Below are positions 1-5,859 of a stretch of 10,615 nucleotides of DNA, piece after piece. Every line of letters begins with the position of its first letter. Position 1 is the stretch's first letter. The DNA lies in the NCBI GenBank assembly GCA_016194625.1, contig JACQBB010000357.1, positions 1 to 10,615 of the forward strand, read 5' to 3'. Source of the DNA: Elusimicrobiota bacterium. GTDB lineage: Bacteria > Elusimicrobiota > Elusimicrobia > UBA1565 > UBA9628. The notes under the pieces were generated by a model that saw only the letters and a list, made by a program, of their open reading frames with translations, searched no databases and had not been told where the DNA came from. The translations under genes and the position numbers were made by a program.

Positions 1-630
1 CACGGCCGCGATGATCGGACGCTCCTGGGGCAGCACCGCCTCGCGCTCCACGATGGAGGCCAGGACGAGGGCCTCGTCGAGCGACAAGGACGGCTTCGGC
101 GACGCCGCCGCGTAGGCCGCGGCGATCTCGCGGTCGAAGGTCTCGACCATGCGCGCGGCGGCGCGGTCGGCGCCGTAGCCCGGGGGAAAGTGATAGGTCG
201 AGGGGAACAGGCGCCCCTCGAGCTTGCGCAGGCGGACGTAGGCCTCGAAGTCGCGCATGTCGGCGACGCCGTCGGAGGCCAGGCGCTCGGCGATCTGGCG
301 GGCGCGCCAGCCCTCGGGGATGACGACCTTCACGTCGTCGGTGAGGCCGAGCGTCAGCTTGCGCACGACCGTCGTCGGCCACTCGTGCACGCGCAGGGTG
401 TAGGCGCCCGGCTTCAGCTTCCGGTCGAAGCGCGTGACCTTGAGCAGGAGGCGGAACAGGGGGACGGAGACGACCACGCGCTTCTCGCCGAGGAGCTCGG
501 CGGTCTGGCGCGCGCTCAGGCGCTCCGGGATCTCGACGCGGACGGCCGCGCCGGGCTTCAGCGCGAGGAGGAAGAGGAGGACGCCGAGGACGGCGGCGCC
601 CGCGAGGCCCGCGAGGAGGCCGCGCTTCAC
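1..630 (-). CDS. mltG: Endolytic peptidoglycan transglycosylase MltG (YceG-like), C-terminus beyond left edge
   Basis: MltG is an inner-membrane lytic transglycosylase that cuts nascent glycan strands and so sets their length. The visible part is 210 residues from a GTG start; family members are usually about 330-380, so the last third lies outside the window. Residues 2-24 form a basic start plus one membrane helix (LLAGLAGAAVLGVLLFLLAL). Residues 30-125 look like the LysM-like subdomain, including KLKPGAYTL at 71-79 and VVIPEGWRARQIAERL at 102-117. The catalytic domain follows, with LEGRLFPSTYHFPPG at 137-151 and the family signature LASIVEREA at 190-198, then QERPIIAAV. The signature holds the catalytic glutamate (E218 in E. 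coli), probably E195 here. The GTG start overlaps the TGA stop of the response regulator as GTGA (627-630), which indicates translational coupling. Family assignment is firm; the start is supported by the overlap and the membrane helix. Confidence 0.93.
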   Translation of the reverse strand, partial: MKRGLLAGLAGAAVLGVLLFLLALKPGAAVRVEIPERLSARQTAELLGEKRVVVSVPLFRLLLKVTRFDRKLKPGAYTLRVHEWPTTVVRKLTLGLTDDVKVVIPEGWRARQIAERLASDGVADMRDFEAYVRLRKLEGRLFPSTYHFPPGYGADRAAARMVETFDREIAAAYAAASPKPSLSLDEALVLASIVEREAVLPQERPIIAAV

Positions 631-1013
631 GGGCGGCGGTTCTCGGCCCGGCGCAGGACCGCGCGCACGCGCGCGAGCAGCTCCTGGGACTTGAACGGCT
701 TGACGACGAAGTCGTCCACGCCGAAGTGCAGGGCCTCGAGCTCCTCGTCCGAGGTCTGCTTGACGGTGAGCATCAGCACGGGGATGTCCTTGAGCGCCGG
801 GACCGCGCGCATCGCGCGGCAGAAGTGCTCGCCGTCCATCTTGGGCATCATCCAATCCACCAGGACCACGTCGGCCGGCTCCTTCTTCAGGAGCTCCAGG
901 CCCTCGGCCCCGTCGGCGGCCGCGCGGACCTCGCAGCCGGCGCCCCGCAGGACCTCGGCCGTGATGATCCGGTAGTCCTCCTCGTCGTCGATGACCAGAG
1001 CCTTGATCGCCAT
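627..1013 (-). CDS. Stand-alone receiver-domain response regulator (CheY/Spo0F type)
   Basis: This 128-residue protein is a single REC domain with no output domain, so it should act by protein contact or as a phosphorelay step and not by binding DNA. The acidic pocket is D9-D10, the phosphoacceptor is D53 in VLVDWMMPKMDG, the switch threonine is T83 in LMLTVK, and the conserved lysine is K105 in FVVKPF. All the residues needed for phosphorylation are present. The start ATG is preceded by a good GGAGG ribosome binding site. The gene lies 13 bp after the histidine kinase stop and overlaps mltG by 4 bp, so the kinase upstream is its likely phosphodonor. Its target is unknown; coupling to mltG suggests an envelope role, which is inference only. 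Confidence 0.97.
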   Translation of the reverse strand: MAIKALVIDDEEDYRIITAEVLRGAGCEVRAAADGAEGLELLKKEPADVVLVDWMMPKMDGEHFCRAMRAVPALKDIPVLMLTVKQTSDEELEALHFGVDDFVVKPFKSQELLARVRAVLRRAENRRP

Positions 1014-1026
1014 GTCGCCTCCGCGG

Positions 1027-2415
1027 TCAGTCCGCGACCTTCAGTGAGAACAGGATGCGTGCGCCTTCGCCGGGCGCCGAGCGGACCTCCACGCGTCCGC
1101 CGTGCTGGTCGACGATCGACTTCACGATGTACAGGCCCAGGCCGGTGCCCTTCGGCCCGGCCACGCCTTCCACGACGTTGCGGCCCTGCGAGAACGGCTT
1201 GAACAGCGCGGCCTGGTCCTTCGCGTCCATCCCGCGGCCGGTGTCGCCGACGACGACCTCGAGCCAGCGGCGGTCCTGGTCGCGCACGACGCCCGCCTCG
1301 ATCCAGACGCGCCCGCCGGACGGCGTGAACTTGAGCCCGTTGGCGACCAGGTTCACCAGGACCTGGCGGATGCGGTCGACGTCGCCCATCACCGGGGGCG
1401 ACGACAGCGCCAGGTTCTCGACGGTCACGTTCTGGGCGCGGGACTTCGCCTCGAAGAACTGGACGACCTCGGCCGCGACCGGCGCGAACTCCATGCGGCG
1501 CAGGACGCACTCCATCTTGCCCTGCTCGATCTTGGCGACGTCGAGGAGGTCGTTGATGAAGCGGTTGAGGCGGTGGACGTTCGCCTCGATGCGGCCCATG
1601 TACTCGACGGCCTGGGCCAGCGCGGCGGGGTCGCCGGAGACGACCTTCTCGTGGATGAGGGGCAGGAAGCTCTCGATCGCGCCCAGCGGCGAGCGCAGCT
1701 CGTGCGTGACCGAGGACACGAAGTTCTTCTTCGCGGTGTCCAGGTCGGCCAGGCGGACCGACATCTTGTTGAAGACCTGGACGAGGGAGCCGATCTCGTC
1801 CGCGGAGTCCCACTCCAGCATCACGCCGAGGCGCCCCTCGCTGATCTGGTCGGCCATCCGCGCCAGCGCGGACAGCGAGCGCGAGAGCTGGCGGGCGAAC
1901 AGGACGGACAGGAACAGGCTGATCAGGGCGGTCGCCCCGCCGACGATCGCGAGGATCTTGATCATCCGGCGCTGGGTCTCCCGCACGGAGAGGCGGAGGA
2001 CGTCCTGGTCCACGCCGAAGAAGACCTCGACGGCGCGGTCGGCCGCGGCGGGGTCGGAGACCGTCACGCGGCGCTCGACGACCTTGGCGCCGGGCGCGGG
2101 GGCGCCGAGGCTCTGCGTGACGCTCTTGGCGCCCTTGTGCCACACGGTGCGGGCGTAGGAGAGGGCGGGGAACTGGACCTTCAGGAAGTTGAGGTAGCTG
2201 AGGAGCTGGACCTCGTCCTTCTGGATGAGCGCGTCGGTGGCCGTGCGCGCCACCGCCAGGCGGATCTGTGACTCCGCGCGATCGACGTCGCGCTCGCCCA
2301 GGCTGCGCTGGACGACGAAGACGCCGTAGGCCAGCAGGAGGAGGGAAAAAACCTGCAGGAGCAGCGTCTGGAGGATCAGGCGCACCCGGATGGTCATCGA
2401 CGGGGAAAATACCAT
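1027..2415 (-). CDS. Membrane-bound sensor histidine kinase with HAMP domain
   Basis: This 462-residue orthodox sensor kinase has a first membrane helix at about 12-35, an extracytoplasmic sensor region at about 36-150 with no family I recognise, and a second helix at about 152-175. A HAMP linker follows at about 176-228 (ending DEIGSLVQVFNKM). The HisKA domain carries the phospho-acceptor H238 in VTHELRSPLGAIESF. The ATPase domain has an N-box (NLVANGLKF, key N359), a G1 box DTGRGM at 391-396 and a G2 box GTGLGL at 423-428, so it should be active. The expected partner is the receiver protein encoded just downstream. The start is not settled: ATG at 2415 and ATG at 2397 (residue 7) are both possible, neither with a clear ribosome binding site. 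The gene is transcribed divergently from the coiled-coil operon. Confidence 0.95.
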   Translation of the reverse strand: MVFSPSMTIRVRLILQTLLLQVFSLLLLAYGVFVVQRSLGERDVDRAESQIRLAVARTATDALIQKDEVQLLSYLNFLKVQFPALSYARTVWHKGAKSVTQSLGAPAPGAKVVERRVTVSDPAAADRAVEVFFGVDQDVLRLSVRETQRRMIKILAIVGGATALISLFLSVLFARQLSRSLSALARMADQISEGRLGVMLEWDSADEIGSLVQVFNKMSVRLADLDTAKKNFVSSVTHELRSPLGAIESFLPLIHEKVVSGDPAALAQAVEYMGRIEANVHRLNRFINDLLDVAKIEQGKMECVLRRMEFAPVAAEVVQFFEAKSRAQNVTVENLALSSPPVMGDVDRIRQVLVNLVANGLKFTPSGGRVWIEAGVVRDQDRRWLEVVVGDTGRGMDAKDQAALFKPFSQGRNVVEGVAGPKGTGLGLYIVKSIVDQHGGRVEVRSAPGEGARILFSLKVAD

Positions 2416-2528
2416 ATTCCCGCGGGGCCCGGGAACGGGACTCCAACCCCTCCGGAAACGCGCGATATTCGCAGGTTTTCGATTTCCGTATTGAATATTT
2501 AACAGCGGGGGGGTATCCTGCGCGGTAT
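2416..2528. promoter_or_regulatory. Divergent intergenic region holding the promoters of two operons
   Basis: This 113-bp gap lies between the starts of the histidine kinase operon (minus) and the coiled-coil operon (plus). About 2461-2503 is clearly AT-rich against a very GC-rich background, as expected for promoter DNA. Both operons must begin here unless they are read from distant sites. I could not assign a convincing minus-strand -35/-10 pair. Confidence 0.6.
2491..2519 (+). promoter_or_regulatory. Candidate sigma70-like promoter for the coiled-coil operon
   Basis: TTGAAT (2491-2496) and TATCCT (2514-2519) each match 4 of 6 consensus bases and are exactly 17 bp apart. Transcription would begin at about 2526, only a few bases before the ATG at 2529, which would give an almost leaderless mRNA. 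That fits the absence of a normally spaced Shine-Dalgarno sequence, since the only purine run (GGGGGGG, 2507-2513) lies 15 bases from the start codon. Two 4/6 matches in an AT-rich patch can arise by chance, so this is only a candidate. Confidence 0.25.
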
Positions 2529-3914
2529 ATGAGTAATAAGGAAAAGGACCCCTCCCTGGAACCCGCCTTGAAGGACGTGGAGAACATCCAGAGCCTGGAC
2601 ACGGCCCGGATGGCCCTGCGCTGGGCGCTCGAGCGCATGCGCGCGCTGGAGCGCCGCGTCGAGGAGGTGGAGCGGGACGCCAAGACCGCCGGGGACGCCT
2701 CCGCGCGCGCCGCCGCCGAACTGGAGGCCGCCCGCGACCTGCTGACCCGCCGCGCGTCCGAGGCCGCCGAGCGCGAGCGCTACTACGCGAAGGTCGAGGA
2801 GTACCTGACCCTGAAGGTCGCCGGCGGGCTCTCGCCCGCGGCGCTCGCCCAGCGCGAGGCCCGGCTCGAGGCGCGCGAGGCCGAGCTGCAGAAGCGCGAG
2901 GTCGAGACCGAGGCGAAGGTCGCCGAGGCGCGCCGCCGCGCCGAGGCCGAACTGCGCCGCTTGACCGCCGAGGCCGCCGCGTCGGCCGACGCGCGCGTCG
3001 CGCAGCTCCGGACCGAGCACGAGTCCCGCGCGGGCGCCCGCGACCGCGAGTTCTCCGAGCGGCTGGTGGCCCTCCACGAGAAGGAGGCCCAGCTGAACGC
3101 GTTCGAGAAGTCGCTCGCCGAGCGCCGCCAGCGCTTCGAGGAGTTCCACGCCGCCCAGCGCGCCGCGCTGGACCGCGAGGCGCGCTCCATCAACGCCGCC
3201 GCCGCCGACCAGGCCGAGTTCCTCGAGCGCCGGGTCGAGCAGGCCCTCGCGCTGCGCATGACCGCGCTGGAACGCGCCGCGCAGGCCGAGAAGCAGAGCC
3301 TCTTGGACGAGGTCGCGACCTGGCGCGGCAAGGCGCGCGAGCACCTGCCGGCGCTGCTCGACGCCCAGCACCGCGCCGCCGACGCCGAAGAGAAGCTCGC
3401 GCGCGTCGCCGAGGAGAACCGCATGCTCCTGCAGGTCAAGTCCGCGCTGACCGAGGAGCTGACGCGCTGGCGTTCCGAGGCGCAGAACGACCTGCCCGCC
3501 CTGCTCGCGACGGTCCGCCGCGCGGTCGAGGCCGAGGAGGAGGTCAAGCACCTCGAGGTGGAGCTCGCCTCCGCCCAGCACCGCGCCGAGGAGCTCCAGG
3601 CCCAGCTGCTGTCCGAGGACCTGGGGCACCAAGGCCGGGTCAAGGAGCTCTCGCGGCTGGAGGCGGCGCTCGCCGCCAAGCTGCGGGACGCCGAGCACGA
3701 GCTGTTCCGGCAGTACGACGCCTGGCTGGCGCGCGAGGACGAGCTGCGCCGCCGCGACCAGGACTGGCGCCTGGAGGCCGAGGCCCGCCGCCAGGCCGTG
3801 GACATGCTCCGGGGCGAGATCCTCGCCCAGCGCACCGAACTCAACAAGACGATCGCCGAGTATCGCGCGAAGGCCGAGTCGCTCGCGCAGAAGACCGAGG
3901 GGGGAGACCGATGA
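2529..3914 (+). CDS. Large coiled-coil protein with a heptad-phased internal repeat
   Basis: This 461-residue protein is almost entirely charged, alanine-rich helix, rich in Glu, Arg, Ala and Leu, and predicted to be a long coiled coil from about residue 25 to 455. It has no signal peptide or membrane helix, so it should be cytoplasmic. A break with glycine and proline (VAGGLSPAAL, 97-106) may separate two rods. Two segments resemble each other: 265-289 (WRGKAREHLPALLDAQ...) and 314-338 (WRSEAQNDLPALLATV...), with 13 of 25 positions identical and a 49-residue offset, exactly seven heptads. The open frame extends upstream to 2268, but that part would cross the divergent promoter region and the histidine kinase gene, so I chose ATG 2529 (MSNKEKDPSLEP). 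It overlaps the next gene by ATGA. I recognise no family; a scaffold or filament role is inference from the coiled coil. Confidence 0.85.
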   Translation: MSNKEKDPSLEPALKDVENIQSLDTARMALRWALERMRALERRVEEVERDAKTAGDASARAAAELEAARDLLTRRASEAAERERYYAKVEEYLTLKVAGGLSPAALAQREARLEAREAELQKREVETEAKVAEARRRAEAELRRLTAEAAASADARVAQLRTEHESRAGARDREFSERLVALHEKEAQLNAFEKSLAERRQRFEEFHAAQRAALDREARSINAAAADQAEFLERRVEQALALRMTALERAAQAEKQSLLDEVATWRGKAREHLPALLDAQHRAADAEEKLARVAEENRMLLQVKSALTEELTRWRSEAQNDLPALLATVRRAVEAEEEVKHLEVELASAQHRAEELQAQLLSEDLGHQGRVKELSRLEAALAAKLRDAEHELFRQYDAWLAREDELRRRDQDWRLEAEARRQAVDMLRGEILAQRTELNKTIAEYRAKAESLAQKTEGGDR

Positions 3915-4690
3915 ATGCCGACCGAAGCAAGACTTTGACCGCGCTGGGACAGATCTGGGAGCGCCTCGACGCGCTGTGCCGCAGGCTCTGGGACGAGAAC
4001 TCCGCCGCCGCCGTCGAGGCCCAGGCGATCCACGAGGAGTTCAAAGGAGAGGTGCACCGGGTCGAGTCGATGATCGCCAACGTCGACGAGCTGCGCGCCC
4101 ACGACCGCTCCGCGCACGAGGAGGCGATGGCCGGCCTGAGGCGCCAGTACGAGCTGGAGATCGCGGCGCTGAAGAAGCGCGTCGAGCTCCTGGACAAGGG
4201 CGTCTCGGAGCGCGACGCGCGCATCGACGGGCTCCTCACGACGATCGCCCGCAAGGAGGAGGAGAACCTGGAGTTCCACGCGCAGGTCCTGCGGATGTCC
4301 GCCTCCAGCGACGAGACCAAGTCGAAGAAGATGGAGGAGTTCTATCAGGAGCTCGTGAAGAAGGAGACGCAGATGGAGGCGGCCTGGGCCCAGCGCCACA
4401 AGGCGCTGGAGTCCGAGCACACCCATCTCCAGCAGATCCTCGCGTCCAAGCAGACCGAGCTCGACGCCTGGGAGAAGCGCCGCCTCACTCAGGAGGAGGC
4501 GCTCAAGCGCCGCGACATGGACTCCGAGCTGAAGGCCCAGCAGCTCGCGCTGGAGTACCGCAAGAAGCAGGCCGAGATCGAGGACCTCAAGAAGGGACTC
4601 CAGGCCTCGATCACGGAGCTGGTGCGGCAGTATCAGTCCCGCCTGCGCGGCGCGGACGCCGCGGCCGCGCCTCCTCAGAACCCGCGCTGA
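3911..4690 (+). CDS. Second coiled-coil protein of the three-gene operon
   Basis: This 259-residue protein is helical and highly charged, predicted to be coiled coil from about 35 to 245, with a short Ala/Pro tail (248-259). It has no signal peptide or membrane helix. Two tryptophan-centred stretches, around W159 (EAAWAQRHKALE) and W187 (LDAWEKRRLTQE), are 28 residues apart, four heptads. The segment 185-209 (DAW...EEALKRRDMDSELKA) resembles 397-417 of the preceding protein (DAWLAREDELRRRDQDWRLEA), which hints at a shared origin or shared partner, although coiled coils converge easily. The ATG overlaps the previous stop (ATGA, 3911-3914) and a GGGGGAG purine run sits just upstream inside that gene. 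The next gene starts 1 bp after the stop. No family is recognised; co-assembly with both neighbours is inferred from coupling. Confidence 0.88.
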   Translation: MNADRSKTLTALGQIWERLDALCRRLWDENSAAAVEAQAIHEEFKGEVHRVESMIANVDELRAHDRSAHEEAMAGLRRQYELEIAALKKRVELLDKGVSERDARIDGLLTTIARKEEENLEFHAQVLRMSASSDETKSKKMEEFYQELVKKETQMEAAWAQRHKALESEHTHLQQILASKQTELDAWEKRRLTQEEALKRRDMDSELKAQQLALEYRKKQAEIEDLKKGLQASITELVRQYQSRLRGADAAAAPPQNPR

Positions 4691-4691
4691 C

Positions 4692-5816
4692 ATGCCCACG
4701 GCCGAGGAGGACTTCGAACTCGTCCTGAGGCGCTGCCGCGAGAGCCTCTCCGCGATCGAGCTGACGGTCCCCGGACTCGACGCCGGCGCTCCCCGCGCCC
4801 CGCTCTTCCCGCGTCTTGAACTGGAGCCGGAACCGCCGCGCCCCCGGGCGGCGGCCCCGCCGCCGGCGCCCGCGCCGCTTCCCGTCGTCGCCGCGCCTCC
4901 GCCCGTCGTCGCCGCGCCTCCGCCCGTCGTCGCCGCGCCGCCGCCCGCGCCCCCGACCGCCGCCCCGGAGGCCGAGGACGAGGTCTTTCCGCCCCCGTCG
5001 CTGGCGCCCCGCGCCGCGGCGAAGCCGCCCGAGCCGCCCCGGAGCGCCCCCGCCTCCGGCCCCCGCGGCCGCCGGAACGCGGCGCTCGCGGCCGCCGCCG
5101 CGGCCGTCCTCGCCGCGGGCTTCGCCGTGCTCCGTCACGCGCGCTCCGCCGACCGGCCCGTCGCGATCCCGCTCGAGCGGCCGGTCGACGCCATCGTCGT
5201 CCGTCCGGAGCGTCCCGACATCCTGGTCGCCTCGGGAGGCGAACTGCTCACGCTGTCCCGCGCGGGCCGGACGCTGGGGCGCCAGCCGCTCGACGGGCCC
5301 GTCGCGGACATGGACAAGGACCAGGACTCGCTGTGGACCGTCGACGGCCGCACTCCGACGCTGACCGAGCGCCGCGACGGCGCCCGGCCGGTCCGCTACG
5401 ACCTCAACCACGTCCCCACGGCCCTGGTCGTGCAGCAGCAGACGCTGTGGACGGCCGACCGCCCGGCCCACGCCCTGCACCAATACCTCGTCAGCCGCTC
5501 GATCCTGGGCACCATCCTCCAGCCGATGGACCGCGTGGACCTGGCGGGCTACGACGTGGAGAGCTTCGGCCTGGACGCCCAGGGCGACCTCTGGATCGTG
5601 GACGCCCTCGGCCGGCGGCTGGTGCGGTTCCGCTCCGTCGCCGGGACTTTTCAGCCCGTGGGCTCCGCGCCGCTGTCGCCGTTGATGGGGCCCGCCGGGA
5701 CGCTGCGAGGGCTGTTCGTCGAGTCCGGCGGCCTGTGGCTCGCCGGCAACGGGGAGGGCGGCTCCGTCCTGCGCCGCATCCCGTTCTCCGCGCTGGACTG
5801 GGAGACCCCGCGCTGA
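4692..5816 (+). CDS. Single-pass membrane protein with proline-rich tail and predicted beta-propeller
   Basis: This 374-residue protein appears to be N-in. Residues 1-30 form a short acidic/amphipathic N-terminus, 32-125 is a long Pro/Ala-rich low-complexity stretch, RGRR at 125-128 is a positive-inside flank, and 129-148 is one membrane helix (NAALAAAAAAVLAAGFAVL). The outer part, 156-374, looks like a small beta-propeller. Four LW motifs (W215, W253, W301, W349) recur at 38-48-residue spacing in strands such as SLWTVDGR and DLWIVDALGRRL, and a degenerate copy near 177-190 would make about five NHL/SMP-30-like blades. No catalytic residues are evident. The proline tail contains three copies of VVAAPPP from a DNA tandem repeat. 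It is the last gene of the operon, starting 1 bp after the second coiled-coil gene, so it may anchor those cytoplasmic coils to the envelope (inference). Confidence 0.85.
   Translation: MPTAEEDFELVLRRCRESLSAIELTVPGLDAGAPRAPLFPRLELEPEPPRPRAAAPPPAPAPLPVVAAPPPVVAAPPPVVAAPPPAPPTAAPEAEDEVFPPPSLAPRAAAKPPEPPRSAPASGPRGRRNAALAAAAAAVLAAGFAVLRHARSADRPVAIPLERPVDAIVVRPERPDILVASGGELLTLSRAGRTLGRQPLDGPVADMDKDQDSLWTVDGRTPTLTERRDGARPVRYDLNHVPTALVVQQQTLWTADRPAHALHQYLVSRSILGTILQPMDRVDLAGYDVESFGLDAQGDLWIVDALGRRLVRFRSVAGTFQPVGSAPLSPLMGPAGTLRGLFVESGGLWLAGNGEGGSVLRRIPFSALDWETPR
4881..4943 (+). repeat. Three tandem copies of a 21-bp in-frame repeat
   Basis: Copies lie at 4881-4901, 4902-4922 and 4923-4943. The first two are identical and the third differs at one base. 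The unit is seven codons, begins CCCGTCGTCGCCGCG and encodes a permutation of VVAAPPP, so changes in copy number keep frame and only alter the length of the proline-rich tail of the membrane propeller protein. Confidence 0.95.
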
Positions 5817-5817
5817 G

Positions 5818-5841
5818 GAGCCGCCGCGCCCGCGGCGGCTC
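5818..5841. terminator. GC-rich hairpin between convergent operons, probable bidirectional terminator
   Basis: GAGCCGCCGC (5818-5827) and GCGGCGGCTC (5832-5841) form a perfect 10-bp stem with a 4-base loop. It sits 1 bp after the stop of the propeller gene and 18 bp from the stop of the converging PorV-like gene. There is no T-run on either side, so it is not a classical intrinsic terminator. Its position and stability still favour termination or mRNA 3'-end protection for both operons. Confidence 0.6.
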
Positions 5842-5859
5842 CCCGGTCGCGGCCCCGGC

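Noticed and set aside
2268..2528. Upstream extension of the large coiled-coil protein
   Set aside because: The open frame runs antisense to the histidine kinase N-terminus and through the AT-rich divergent promoter region, and the extra sequence has no coiled-coil character.
887..2683. 598-residue minus-strand open frame across the histidine kinase and receiver genes
   Set aside because: It is an out-of-frame reading of clear two-component genes, dominated by Arg/Pro/Gly as expected for a shadow frame in GC-rich DNA.
2783..4699. 638-residue minus-strand open frame opposite the coiled-coil genes
   Set aside because: It is antisense to two genes that have good coupling and third-codon GC bias. 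Its Ser/Arg/Leu-rich low-complexity product is the reverse reading of Glu/Ala/Arg codons.
4881..4943. CRISPR-like array
   Set aside because: The three units are directly adjacent with no spacers and are in-frame codons for a proline-rich tail.
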